From positions 1 through 9,162 of the forward strand of contig USBP01000035.1 of NCBI GenBank assembly GCA_900552985.1: DNA of 9,162 bases. The letters are read 5' to 3'. Made by a program: the position numbers and the translations under genes. Source of the stretch: an uncultured Oscillospiraceae bacterium (lineage in GTDB: Bacteria; Bacillota; Clostridia; Oscillospirales; Acutalibacteraceae). The first letter of the stretch is position 1. Each line of letters opens with the position of its first letter. Under the pieces are notes generated by a model. The model saw only the letters and a list, made by a program, of their open reading frames with translations. It was not told the DNA's origin and searched no databases. Below, in pieces: positions 1-8,305 of this stretch.

Positions 1-1
1 G

Positions 2-1132
2 GCACATCCGCAGGCGGATCTCATCCGGCTGGGCATTGGCGACGTCACCCGCCCCTTGCCCCCTGCCGTAACCAACGCGATGCATCGGGCGGTCGATGAG
101 ATGGCCCGGGCTGAGAGCTTCCAGGGCTATCCCCCGGAATACGGCCAGGAGTTTCTGTTGAAAAAAATCCAGCAATACGATTTTGCCGCCTACGGTGTCA
201 AGCTTGATACCGATGAAATTTTCGTCAGCGATGGCGCCAAAAGCGACACGGGCAACATTGGGGATATCTTTGACGCGGATAACATTGTGGCCGTGTGCGA
301 CCCAATCTACCCTGTCTATGTGGATACCAACATCATGGCGGGCCGTTCCGGGGATTTAATGGAAAACGGCCGCTGGAGCAAATTTGTCTACCTCCCCTGC
401 ACGGCGGAAAATCACTTTTTGCCGGAGCTCCCCGCAACGCATGTGGATCTGATCTACCTCTGCTTTCCCAACAATCCCACCGGCATGGCGATTGATTTTG
501 ATGGCCTGAAGGCTTGGGTCGACTATGCCAACCGGGAGGGCAGCGTCATTCTCTATGACGCCGCATATGAAGCCTATATCACACAGGAGAATATCCCGCA
601 CAGCATCTACCAGATAGACGGCGCAAAAAGCTGCGCCATCGAATTCCGCAGCTATTCCAAAACAGCGGGCTTTACCGGCGTACGCTGTGCTTATACGGTT
701 GTCCCCAAAGAGTTGAAGCGCAACGGCGTTTCCCTCAACAGCCTCTGGGCCCGGCGCCAGGCCACCAAGTTCAACGGCGTTTCCTACATCACCCAGCGCG
801 CGGCAGAGGCCACGTATTCTGATGAAGGGCGCCAGGAGGTCCGCGATATCATCGGCTATTATCAAAAAAATGCGAGTGTCATTACACAAGGCCTCCGCAG
901 CGCCGGTTTTCAAACATGGGGCGGCGTTAACTCCCCCTACATCTGGATGAAAACGCCGGACGGCCTCACCTCCTGGGCATTTTTCGATCAGCTTCTGGAG
1001 CGCGCGCAGGTAGTAGGCACCCCCGGCTCCGGTTTCGGCCCGGCCGGCGAGGGATATTTCCGCCTGACGGCGTTCGGCAGCGCTACGCGCACGACCGAGG
1101 CGCTGGAGCGGATCACCGCCGCTTTTTCATGA
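2..1132 (+). CDS. dapL: LL-diaminopimelate aminotransferase, 5'-truncated by window edge
   Basis: This PLP-dependent class I/II aminotransferase converts tetrahydrodipicolinate plus glutamate directly to LL-diaminopimelate, a one-step route to lysine and peptidoglycan precursors in the cytosol. The frame is open from base 2, and the residues before the first possible start ([12 protein letters not shown]) match the conserved N-terminal region of DapL, so the true start lies upstream. About 376 residues are visible, and roughly 30 are missing compared with the usual ~400. Further DapL marks are [37 protein letters not shown] and [12 protein letters not shown]. The lysine of the last motif (codon 659-661) is the expected Schiff-base residue. 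The gene ends with TGA at 1130-1132, 79 nt before purC on the same strand. Cotranscription with the purine genes is possible but not shown. No frameshift or missing catalytic residue is seen. The family call is firm. Confidence 0.95.
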   Translation, partial: AHPQADLIRLGIGDVTRPLPPAVTNAMHRAVDEMARAESFQGYPPEYGQEFLLKKIQQYDFAAYGVKLDTDEIFVSDGAKSDTGNIGDIFDADNIVAVCDPIYPVYVDTNIMAGRSGDLMENGRWSKFVYLPCTAENHFLPELPATHVDLIYLCFPNNPTGMAIDFDGLKAWVDYANREGSVILYDAAYEAYITQENIPHSIYQIDGAKSCAIEFRSYSKTAGFTGVRCAYTVVPKELKRNGVSLNSLWARRQATKFNGVSYITQRAAEATYSDEGRQEVRDIIGYYQKNASVITQGLRSAGFQTWGGVNSPYIWMKTPDGLTSWAFFDQLLERAQVVGTPGSGFGPAGEGYFRLTAFGSATRTTEALERITAAFS

Positions 1133-1137
1133 TGCCC

Positions 1138-1155
1138 GCGCCATCAAAATGGCGC
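1138..1155 (+). other. Hairpin between dapL and purC, possible weak terminator
   Basis: A perfect 7-bp stem, GCGCCAT (1138-1144) with ATGGCGC (1149-1155), closes a CAAA tetraloop just after the dapL stop. A T-rich stretch (TTTTATTTTGTT, about 1167-1178) follows, but about 11 nt beyond the stem, so this is not a canonical Rho-independent terminator. It could act as a weak terminator, a processing or stability element between dapL and purC, or nothing. No convincing purC promoter is seen in the remaining bases. Confidence 0.4.
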
Positions 1156-1211
1156 AGCGTTCCCTGTTTTATTTTGTTAGTCAAAAATTTTATATAACGG
1201 AGGATGTAACC

Positions 1212-1919
1212 ATGGAGAAGAAAGAGATGCTTTACGAGGGCAAGGCCAAAAAGGTATATGCCACGGAAGATCCTGATATTTTGATCGTCGACTATAAGGA
1301 TGACGCTACCGCCTTTAACGGCCTGAAAAAGGGCACGATCACCGGCAAGGGCGTAATTAACAACAAAATGTCCAACTTCATGTGCAGGATGCTCGAAAAA
1401 GAGGGTATCCCCACACACTACATCGAGGAGCTCAGCGATCGGGAAACTGCTGTGAAACGCGTCACAATCGTCCCGCTGGAAGTCATCATCCGCAATAAAG
1501 CGGCAGGCTCCATGGCCAAGCGCCTCGGGCTGGAAGAGGGCACGAAGCTGCTCTGCCCCGTTCTTGAATTCAGCTATAAGGACGACGCGCTCGGCGACCC
1601 GATGATCAACGACTCCCACGCCATCGCCTGCGGCTTCGCCACACAGGAGGAGATCGATACCATTCGCGCCATGGCGTTGAAGATCAACGAGATCATGTGC
1701 AAGTATTTCGCAAGCGTCAATGTGGAGTTGATCGACTTCAAGCTGGAATTCGGCCGCTACCACGATCAGATCATCCTTGCGGATGAAATCTCGCCCGACA
1801 CCTGCCGTTTTTGGGATATGACGACGCACGAGAAGCTGGATAAGGATCGCTTCCGCCGCGATATGGGCAGCGTGGAGGAGGCCTATGACGAGATGGCCAA
1901 ACGCCTGGGCCTGAAATAA
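1212..1919 (+). CDS. purC: Phosphoribosylaminoimidazole-succinocarboxamide synthase (SAICAR synthetase)
   Basis: This enzyme condenses CAIR with aspartate, using ATP, to make SAICAR in de novo purine synthesis. The ATG at 1212 is chosen because GGAGG (1199-1203) sits 8 nt upstream and the protein then begins [18 protein letters not shown], the normal PurC N-terminus. An in-frame extension back to 1149 has no ribosome site and no family similarity. The product has 235 residues, the usual bacterial length. Family motifs are the N-terminal nucleotide-binding [17 protein letters not shown] and GKGVINN, the central [14 protein letters not shown] (SAICAR synthetase signature region) and [10 protein letters not shown] (second signature). 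The gene lies between dapL and purF on the same strand, 76 nt before the purF start. Its product SAICAR is the substrate of the PurB encoded two genes downstream. Nothing is unusual in the reading frame. Confidence 0.97.
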   Translation: MEKKEMLYEGKAKKVYATEDPDILIVDYKDDATAFNGLKKGTITGKGVINNKMSNFMCRMLEKEGIPTHYIEELSDRETAVKRVTIVPLEVIIRNKAAGSMAKRLGLEEGTKLLCPVLEFSYKDDALGDPMINDSHAIACGFATQEEIDTIRAMALKINEIMCKYFASVNVELIDFKLEFGRYHDQIILADEISPDTCRFWDMTTHEKLDKDRFRRDMGSVEEAYDEMAKRLGLK

Positions 1920-1931
1920 ACATAGCAGCGG

Positions 1932-1977
1932 GATGCCGGGCGTCGGAGCGATGCGCCGGCATCTGTTGTTCCAACAG
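1932..1977 (+). other. Tandem hairpins in the purC-purF gap, just upstream of the purF ribosome site
   Basis: Two abutting stem-loops fill the gap. The first pairs GATGCCGG (1932-1939) with CCGGCATC (1956-1963), a perfect 8 bp with a 16-nt loop. The second pairs CTGTTG (1963-1968) with CAACAG (1972-1977), 6 bp with a TTC loop. They share base 1963, so one nucleotide must choose between them. The purF ribosome site begins 4 nt later (1981). There is no T-run after either stem, so they are not simple terminators. A role in mRNA stability, processing, or setting the PurF translation level is an inference. Confidence 0.5.
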
Positions 1978-1980
1978 CAT

Positions 1981-1990
1981 GGGAGGGGAG
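1981..1990 (+). promoter_or_regulatory. Strong ribosome binding site that fixes the purF TTG start
   Basis: The purine run GGGAGGGGAG ends 5 nt before TTG 1996-1998. The in-frame upstream codons 1933 (ATG) and 1951 (ATG) lie inside the hairpin region and lack a comparable site, so TTG 1996 is the best start. The short propeptide that results agrees with the maturation of Fe-S-type PurF. Confidence 0.75.
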
Positions 1991-1995
1991 CACAT

Positions 1996-3414
1996 TTGAA
2001 GGAGCATTTGCCTTTTGACACGCTGCATGAGGAGTGCGGGGTGTTCGGCATTTTCGGCGGTCGCGAGATGCCGCCGGCTCAGGCGGCCTATTACGGCCTT
2101 TACGCCTTGCAGCACCGTGGGCAGGAGAGCTGCGGCATCGCTGTCAACGACCAAGGCGTTTTAAGCGTCCACCGCGCGATGGGCCTGGTCAGCGAGGTGT
2201 TTGACGACGCTGCCCTCTCCTCCCTCAAAGGGCAGGCCGCCATCGGCCACGTGCGCTACTCATCGACCGGCGGCAGCCTTGTGCAGAACTGCCAGCCGCT
2301 TCTAATGCGCTACGCCAAGGGCCGCCTTGCCATTGCGCACAACGGCAACCTCACAAACGCCGAAACCGTGCGCAGGGAGCTCGCCAAAGGCGGGGCCATT
2401 TTTCGCACCACAATTGATTCCGAGGTGATCGCCCACGTGATTGCGCAGGAGCGCCTTACCTCCGGCAGTGTGGAGCAGGCGGTTGTTCGCATGATGGGCC
2501 GTATCCGGGGCGCTTATTCCCTTCTGGTGATGAGCCCCAGAAAGCTGGTCGCCGCACGCGACCCCTTCGGCTTCCGTCCCCTTGTCATCGGCAGGCTGGG
2601 CGGCGCCTATGTAATCGCATCCGAAACCTGTGCGCTGGATGCGGTCAACGCTCAGTTCATCCGCGATGTGGAGCCAGGCGAGGTCGTCGTTGTGGATACG
2701 GCGGGGCTGCACAGCATCCGCGCGCACTGTGGGGAGCAGCCACGGAGGATGTGTGTGTTTGAATATATCTACTTTGCCCGGCCTGACTCCACACTGGATG
2801 GCGTGCGCGTCCATGCAGCGCGGCTGCGGGCAGGCGCACTGCTCGCGCGCGAGCACCCGGTGGAGGCCGACCTCGTCATCGGCGTGCCGGATTCCGGCCT
2901 CGACGCTGCCATCGGTTATGCGCGGGAGAGCGGCATCCCGTTTGAAACAGGCTTTGTCCGCAACAACTATGTTGGACGCACCTTCATCAAGCCCGAGCAG
3001 GGCGAGCGCGAGGCCAGCATCAATATCAAGCTCAACGTCCTGCGGCACGCAGTAGCGGGCAAGCGGCTCGTCATGGTGGATGATTCCATCGTGCGCGGCT
3101 CGACCAGCGCCAACATCATCCGCGCGCTCAAGCAGGCCGGGGCGAAAGAGGTGCATGTGCGCATCTCCTCTCCCCCGCTTCACTGGCCCTGCTATTTTGG
3201 CACGGATATTCCCACCCGCGAGGAGCTGACCTCCAACCATCACACGGTGGAGGAGCTGTGTCGCGCCATCGGGGCGGACAGCCTCGGCTTTTTGAGCTGT
3301 GCAAGCCTCTACCCCCTCGTCGGCACGCAGGAGCGCACCTTCTGCGACGCCTGTTTCACCGGCGAATATCCCATTCCATTGAAGGAAATTGACGGCAATT
3401 TTCTCTCCAAATAA
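1996..3414 (+). CDS. purF: Amidophosphoribosyltransferase (PRPP amidotransferase), [4Fe-4S] type
   Basis: PurF makes 5-phosphoribosylamine from PRPP and glutamine, the first committed and feedback-controlled step of purine synthesis. With the TTG start the precursor has 472 residues. The catalytic cysteine is Cys14 in ECGVFGIFG (codon 2035-2037), leaving a 13-residue propeptide for removal; in Bacillus subtilis the propeptide has 11 residues. The N-terminal Ntn glutaminase domain shows GHVRYSSTGGS, AHNGNLTN and RDPFGFRPLVIGR. The C-terminal phosphoribosyltransferase domain carries the PRPP loop VMVDDSIVRGST (about residues 359-370). Cys253 (CVFEYIYF), Cys399 (HWPCYFG), Cys450 and Cys453 (CDACFTGEYP) match the four cluster ligands of the B. 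subtilis enzyme, the last two at the same mature numbering (437 and 440). An oxygen-labile cluster is therefore expected. The gene sits between purC and purB. Confidence 0.97.
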   Translation: MKEHLPFDTLHEECGVFGIFGGREMPPAQAAYYGLYALQHRGQESCGIAVNDQGVLSVHRAMGLVSEVFDDAALSSLKGQAAIGHVRYSSTGGSLVQNCQPLLMRYAKGRLAIAHNGNLTNAETVRRELAKGGAIFRTTIDSEVIAHVIAQERLTSGSVEQAVVRMMGRIRGAYSLLVMSPRKLVAARDPFGFRPLVIGRLGGAYVIASETCALDAVNAQFIRDVEPGEVVVVDTAGLHSIRAHCGEQPRRMCVFEYIYFARPDSTLDGVRVHAARLRAGALLAREHPVEADLVIGVPDSGLDAAIGYARESGIPFETGFVRNNYVGRTFIKPEQGEREASINIKLNVLRHAVAGKRLVMVDDSIVRGSTSANIIRALKQAGAKEVHVRISSPPLHWPCYFGTDIPTREELTSNHHTVEELCRAIGADSLGFLSCASLYPLVGTQERTFCDACFTGEYPIPLKEIDGNFLSK

Positions 3415-3454
3415 AAGCAGACGGCCGTTTATGCCGCTCACACTCTTATAAAAT

Positions 3455-3470
3455 CTTCCGCTGTGCGGAG
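3455..3470 (+). other. Small hairpin overlapping the upstream part of the purB ribosome site
   Basis: TCCGC (3457-3461) pairs with GCGGA (3465-3469) around a TGT loop, and T3456 can pair with G3470. The 3' arm contains the GGAG at 3467-3470. A second Shine-Dalgarno-like element, GGTGAT at 3475-3480, matches the downstream part of the AAGGAGGTGATCC consensus and stays free 3 nt before the ATG. Translation may therefore not depend on opening this short stem. Such a small stem could arise by chance. Confidence 0.3.
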
Positions 3471-3483
3471 AAATGGTGATAAA

Positions 3484-4914
<1,431 letters not shown>

Positions 4915-4955
4915 CCGGCCCGGGCTTCAGCCGCCGGATATTCGGATGAGAGACC

Positions 4956-4996
4956 CAACAGGCTTCTCCTCTGCCCAAAGGGGCAAAAGTCTGTTG
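4956..4996 (+). other. Nested stem-loop downstream of purB
   Basis: An outer pair CAACAG (4956-4961) with CTGTTG (4991-4996) encloses an inner pair TGCCC (4972-4976) with GGGCA (4981-4985) around AAAG. No T-run follows. It sits between the purB stop and the strong terminator at 5027 and may simply be part of the 3' untranslated region. The outer arms have the same six-base sequence as the hairpin before purF, which may be chance at this length. Confidence 0.3.
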
Positions 4997-5026
4997 ATTG
5001 ACGATGCAGCTTTGATATTTCAAATC

Positions 5027-5083
5027 AGAAGCCGGAAGGCCTGCACCGCAGCAAAACGGTGAACAGGCCTTCCGGCTTCTTTT
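5027..5083 (+). terminator. Strong Rho-independent terminator after purB, possibly bidirectional
   Basis: AGAAGCCGGAAGGCCTG (5027-5043) pairs perfectly over 17 bp with 5064-5080. Inside it, CACCG (5044-5048) pairs with CGGTG (5057-5061) around CAGCAAAA, with two unpaired A bases at 5062-5063. The stem runs into TTTT (5080-5083) on the plus strand, marking the end of the purine transcript. Read on the minus strand it is followed by GATTTGAAAT, a poor U-tract. It lies 75 nt beyond the glgP stop and may serve that convergent transcript as well. No better minus-strand terminator is seen between 5084 and 5157. Confidence 0.9.
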
Positions 5084-5157
5084 GCCTGACGTTTTACACC
5101 TGATTGCTCCGTGCCATGCGCAACGGAACGATCTTTAAAACCTAAATCTGCTTCTCT

Positions 5158-7566
5158 TTACTTTGCCACACTGCCCGTATGCCAAATATCTCTCGCATAT
5201 TCTTTAATTGCGCGGTCTGCCGCAAACCGGCCCGCCCCGCTCGTATTCATCAGGGACATCCGGTTCCAGCGCTCACGATCCGCCCAAGCCTTGACGACAT
5301 CCCGCTGCGCACGGCGATAATCGTCGAAATCCGCCATCGCCATATACGGGTCGCTGCCCGTCAGGGAGGAGGCGATCTCCGGGAAGGCCGCCCCATTGAT
5401 ACCCAGCTTGAGCGCGTCGATTGCGCGGCGCAGCTCGCTGTTATTCAGGTAGTAGCTGTTGGGGTCATACCCACGGTGCTTGAGCGCATTCACCTCCGGC
5501 GTCGTCATGCCAAAGAGGAACATATTCTCATCGCCCACTGCTTCGTGGATTTCCACATTCGCCCCGTCCAGCGTGCCGAGCGTCAACGCACCGTTGAGCA
5601 TCAGCTTCATGTTCCCTGTGCCGCTGGCCTCTGTGCCAGCCAGGGAAATCTGTTCACTGACGTCGGCGGCGGGCATCAGCCGCTCCGCCATCGTCACATT
5701 ATAATCCTCCATGTAGACGACCTTCAACCGATCCCGGACGGCGGGATCGCGGTTGATTACCTCTGCCAGAGCGCAGATAAAGCTGATGATCTTTTTTGCC
5801 ATAAAATATCCCGAGGCTGCCTTGGCGCCGAAAATATAGGTGTGCGGCGTGAACTCCATATTGGGGTTTTCCTTGAGCATCAGATACTGCGAAAGAATAT
5901 GCAGCGCGTTGAGATGCTGCCGCTTATACTCGTGAAGCCGTTTGACCTGCACATCAAAAATAGAGGTCGGGTCGAGAATGATGCCGTTGGTCTTTTTGAC
6001 CAGCGCAGCAAAACGTTCTTTATTTTGCAGTTTGACGCGGCCGATCTCGGCAAGCACGCTGGCATCATCGGCAAACTTGCGCAGGTTGAGCAGCTCCTGT
6101 GCATTGTAAACGAAGCCGTCCCCAATCAGGCTGGTAATCAGCTCGCTCAGCGCCGGGTTGGACTGGCACAGCCAACGGCGGTGCGCAATGCCGTTTGTCA
6201 CATTTTTAAACTTAAGCGGCGTAAGGCTATAGAAATCCTTAAACACACTATCCTTGAGAATCTGGCTGTGCAGGGCGGATACACCGTTGACGCTGTGGCA
6301 CGCGGCCACGCACAGGTTCGCCATGCGCACGACGCCGTTGGAGATAATCGCCATGCGCTCCACCCGGCCTGCATCCCCCGTCGCGCCCCATACAAAGGCA
6401 CGGAAGCGGTTATCGATCTCCTTGGTAATCTGGTGGATGCGCGGGATCATCCGCTGGAAGAGATCCTCCGGCCAGCATTCAAGCGCTTCGCTCATCACCG
6501 TATGGTTTGTGTAGGCAAACGTGTTGGTGACAATCCGCCAGGCGTCGTCCCAGCCGTAGCCGCACTCATCCAGCAAAATACGCATCAGCTCAGGGATGGC
6601 CATAGTCGGATGCGTATCGTTGATATGGATCGCCACTTTATCCGCAAAATTATCAAGCGACGGATACTGCCGCAGATGGCGGTGGACAATATCCTGTATA
6701 GAGGCGGACACCAGAAAATACTGCTGGCGAAGCCGCAGGCTCTTGCCCTCTGGGTGGTTATCCGCCGGATACAGCACCTTGCTGATCACCTCTGCCATCG
6801 CGTTTTGCTCCATCGCGCGCATATAGTCGCCCTGATTGAACAGCGTCATATCAAGGCCCGGCGCCTTTGCCGTCCACAGGCGCAGCACACTGATACCCCG
6901 GCCATCCTTGCCGGAAACAAACATGTCGTTCGGGATCGCCATAATCGGCTTATAGTTCCTGTGCTCGGTGTGGTGATAGGGGCCGTCCCACTGATCCTCA
7001 ATCTGCCCTTCAAAGCGCACCTCAATGGCGCACTCCTCCTTGGGCACGAGCCAGACCTCTCCTCCGGGCAGCCAGAAATCCGGCAGCTCCGTCTGCCAGC
7101 CATCTACAATTTTCTGCTTGAAAATCCCGTATTCATACAGGATAGAATAGCCCGTAGCCAGGTAACCCTGTGTGGCAAGGCCGTCCAGATAGCAGGCGGC
7201 GAGCCTGCCGAGGCCGCCGTTGCCGAGGCCTGCATCCGGCTCGCTGTCATACAGGCTCTCCAGCTTGATGCCATAATCCGCGAGCGCCTGGCTGAACACC
7301 TCCGTCAAGCCAAGATTATAGAGGTTGTTTTTCAGGGAGCGGCCCATCAGGAATTCCATGCAGAGATAATACACGTGCTTGACATTCTCCTGATCGGCCT
7401 TCTGGGCAAATTCCGAGCGCCCGTCGCTCATCATATCGCGCACAATCATCGCGATGGCCTTGTAAAACTGATCGTAGGAGGCCTCCTGCGGCGTCACGCC
7501 AAAAAAGTGGGAAAGCCTGGCGGTAATCAAGCTGCTTGCTTGAGCCTTAGAAAGTGTATATTTCAT
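5158..7566 (-). CDS. glgP: Glycogen/starch/maltodextrin phosphorylase
   Basis: This is a GT35-family, PLP-dependent phosphorylase that releases glucose-1-phosphate from the non-reducing ends of alpha-1,4-glucans. The ATG at 7564-7566 is supported by GGAGG (7573-7577) 6 nt upstream. The 802-residue length is usual for bacterial enzymes. Visible motifs are GLGNGGLGRLAAC (113-125), HINDTHP (314-320), KRLHEYKRQ, and EASGTGNMKLMLNGALTLGTLDGAN. Lys654 in GTGNMK (codon 5605-5607) is the PLP-binding lysine. The N-terminal regulatory phosphoserine segment of the animal muscle enzymes is absent, as is normal in bacteria. The gene stands alone here, with no glgBCDA neighbours. It converges on purB and diverges from zapA, and has its own promoter. 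Substrate preference (glycogen or maltodextrin) cannot be read from the sequence. The frame is intact. Confidence 0.97.
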   Translation of the reverse strand: MKYTLSKAQASSLITARLSHFFGVTPQEASYDQFYKAIAMIVRDMMSDGRSEFAQKADQENVKHVYYLCMEFLMGRSLKNNLYNLGLTEVFSQALADYGIKLESLYDSEPDAGLGNGGLGRLAACYLDGLATQGYLATGYSILYEYGIFKQKIVDGWQTELPDFWLPGGEVWLVPKEECAIEVRFEGQIEDQWDGPYHHTEHRNYKPIMAIPNDMFVSGKDGRGISVLRLWTAKAPGLDMTLFNQGDYMRAMEQNAMAEVISKVLYPADNHPEGKSLRLRQQYFLVSASIQDIVHRHLRQYPSLDNFADKVAIHINDTHPTMAIPELMRILLDECGYGWDDAWRIVTNTFAYTNHTVMSEALECWPEDLFQRMIPRIHQITKEIDNRFRAFVWGATGDAGRVERMAIISNGVVRMANLCVAACHSVNGVSALHSQILKDSVFKDFYSLTPLKFKNVTNGIAHRRWLCQSNPALSELITSLIGDGFVYNAQELLNLRKFADDASVLAEIGRVKLQNKERFAALVKKTNGIILDPTSIFDVQVKRLHEYKRQHLNALHILSQYLMLKENPNMEFTPHTYIFGAKAASGYFMAKKIISFICALAEVINRDPAVRDRLKVVYMEDYNVTMAERLMPAADVSEQISLAGTEASGTGNMKLMLNGALTLGTLDGANVEIHEAVGDENMFLFGMTTPEVNALKHRGYDPNSYYLNNSELRRAIDALKLGINGAAFPEIASSLTGSDPYMAMADFDDYRRAQRDVVKAWADRERWNRMSLMNTSGAGRFAADRAIKEYARDIWHTGSVAK

Positions 7567-7621
7567 ATGTTTCCTCCAAAAAAAGTTGTTAAAAAGGATA
7601 TTAAATCCGCATGCTTTATCT

Positions 7622-7650
7622 ATTTTATACTAAAATTCATAAAATTTCAA
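7622..7650 (-). promoter_or_regulatory. Sigma-A-type promoter for glgP
   Basis: On the minus strand a -35 TTGAAA (bases 7650-7645) and a -10 TAAAAT (7627-7622) are separated by 17 nt. This is a close match to the vegetative consensus in both hexamers and spacing. Transcription would begin near 7615, giving a leader of roughly 50 nt with the GGAGG site close to the ATG. No operator overlaps the hexamers. The large inverted repeat centred at 7717 lies about 67 bp upstream of the -35. Confidence 0.7.
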
Positions 7651-7697
7651 CTATAACACGCAGATTTTAGCCGGAGATTTCGTTTTCCCTTCCGGGG

Positions 7698-7736
7698 CAT
7701 AGCATCAGTGTACAAGGGTAGTACACTGATGCTATG
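7698..7736. repeat. Perfect 16-bp inverted repeat between divergent promoters
   Basis: CATAGCATCAGTGTAC (7698-7713) is repeated as its exact reverse complement at 7721-7736, with a 7-nt spacer AAGGGTA. Neither side is followed by a T-run, and neither flanking gene ends here, so a terminator role is unlikely. It lies between the glgP -35 (about 48 bp from the near arm) and the zapA -35 (about 76 bp from the near arm). It could be a protein-binding site, a cruciform or RNA hairpin, or a copy of a dispersed repeat. The structure itself is certain; its role is unknown. Confidence 0.85.
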
Positions 7737-7812
7737 TTTAGTGTTGCGCAATTTTGAATGGAACATACTCCCGAACAGGCACGCAATTGTAGAGAAAAAG
7801 CGGTTTTCCCCT

Positions 7813-7840
7813 TTTCCATATTCCTGATCTATAGTATAAT
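7813..7840 (+). promoter_or_regulatory. Likely promoter for the zapA-U32 unit
   Basis: A perfect TATAAT -10 (7835-7840) is preceded at 16 nt by TTTCCA (7813-7818), which matches TTGACA at four of six positions. Transcription would start near 7847, leaving a leader of about 90 nt before the zapA start. The -10 is convincing and the -35 is weak, which could mean help from an activator or simply a modest promoter. Confidence 0.6.
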
Positions 7841-7854
7841 AAAACACAGGATGC

Positions 7855-7899
7855 GTTGTAAAACCGTTTTTTATCATCATGCGTGTGTTGTAAAACAAC
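7855..7899 (+). repeat. Two direct copies of GTTGTAAAAC in the zapA leader
   Basis: GTTGTAAAAC occurs at 7855-7864 and again at 7887-7896, 32 bp apart start to start, close to three turns of B-DNA. The second copy is also an inverted repeat, GTTGT-AAA-ACAAC (7887-7899). Both copies lie just downstream of the predicted transcription start near 7847, where a bound protein could block the polymerase. A 5-bp GC hairpin (CCGCC 7899-7903 with GGCGG 7910-7914) follows directly. Regulatory use is an inference. Confidence 0.5.
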
Positions 7900-7924
7900 C
7901 GCCCATTCCGGCGGATTATTGAAG

Positions 7925-7930
7925 AAAGGG
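7925..7930 (+). promoter_or_regulatory. Ribosome binding site favouring the zapA TTG start
   Basis: AAAGGG ends 7 nt before TTG 7938-7940 but 13 nt before the in-frame ATG at 7944-7946. The spacing favours TTG. The two choices differ by only two residues, so the product is almost unchanged. Confidence 0.55.
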
Positions 7931-7937
7931 ATGTTAC

Positions 7938-8303
7938 TTGAAAATGGAAAAGAACAGAGTAAAACTTCAAATTTGCGGCACAGATTATTATATTACAACA
8001 GAAGACGATGTGGAATACACCCAATCGCTCGGCGCGCAGCTGGATGAAACCATCAGCGGCCTGATGCGGGAGAATAACCGCCTTTCCCTGACACAGGCCG
8101 CTATTCTCGCCTCGCTCGACGCAATGGATGCCTACCGGAAATCGGAGAGCAGCGCAGATAACTTGCGCTCCCAGATTCGGGAATACCTTGAGGATTCTGC
8201 ACGGGCACGCATGGAGGTAGAGGTCTCTCGCCGCGAGGTAGACCGCCTCAATCGGGAGATTCAAAATCTGCGGGCCAAGCTGTCAGAAGCCGGGAAAAAA
8301 TAA
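7938..8303 (+). CDS. zapA: Cell division protein ZapA with extended coiled-coil tail
   Basis: ZapA binds FtsZ in the cytoplasm and promotes bundling of FtsZ filaments in the division ring. The product has 121 residues from TTG 7938, or 119 from ATG 7944. Residues about 3-65 match the ZapA globular domain: a basic start (KNRVKLQICGTDYYI), a conserved acidic turn, and a helix carrying the LSLTQAAILASLDAMDAY pattern. Residues about 70-118 form a highly charged heptad-like helix expected to coil. The tail makes it longer than the roughly 85-residue ZapA of Bacillus and closer to clostridial and E. coli lengths. The next gene begins 2 nt after its TAA, and both are likely read from the promoter at 7813-7840. 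The family call rests on the N-terminal half; FtsZ binding is inferred from the family. Confidence 0.87.
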   Translation: MKMEKNRVKLQICGTDYYITTEDDVEYTQSLGAQLDETISGLMRENNRLSLTQAAILASLDAMDAYRKSESSADNLRSQIREYLEDSARARMEVEVSRREVDRLNREIQNLRAKLSEAGKK

Positions 8304-8305
8304 CG

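Larger units (their letters stand above)
7567..7937. other. Divergent intergenic region between glgP and zapA
   Basis: This AT-richer 371-bp stretch separates the two divergent transcripts and contains no supportable gene. From left to right it holds the glgP ribosome site and leader, the glgP promoter (minus strand), a perfect 16-bp inverted repeat, about 75 bp with nothing recognised apart from a TTGCGCAA palindrome (7744-7751), the likely zapA promoter, a pair of 10-bp direct repeats, a small GC hairpin (7899-7914) and the zapA ribosome site. No tRNA, riboswitch class or other known RNA is recognised. Confidence 0.8.

Noticed and set aside
1133..1211. Possible purine riboswitch or PurR box upstream of purC
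   Set aside because: The gap is only 79 nt, and neither a three-way junction core nor a recognisable purine-regulator box was seen. The TATATAA near 1190 is too close to the start to serve as a -10 for a leader that keeps the ribosome site.
1113..2051. A 312-residue minus-strand open frame opposite purC
   Set aside because: It is also an antisense shadow, in this case of purC plus the flanking gaps, with no family resemblance.
5108..5127. A small stem (TCCGT/ACGGA with an inner TGC/GCA) considered as the glgP terminator
   Set aside because: On the minus strand it is followed by GCAATCAGG, with no U-tract, and the stem is short and bulged. The 5027-5080 hairpin is a better candidate.
5179..7656. 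An 825-residue open frame on the plus strand running antisense through all of glgP
   Set aside because: It lies in exact codon register opposite glgP, where stops appear only if glgP uses TTA, CTA or TCA codons, which this GC-biased gene avoids. The product has no recognisable domain, no ribosome site was found, and glgP is a certain gene.
7567..7937. Possible mobile element remnant or attachment site around the inverted repeat
   Set aside because: No target-site duplication, transposase fragment or tRNA gene is present, so the repeat is reported only as an inverted repeat of unknown role.
7647..8264. A 205-residue minus-strand open frame opposite zapA and the intergenic region
   Set aside because: It overlaps the glgP promoter, the inverted repeat and most of zapA, shows no domain, and has a composition typical of a non-coding frame.
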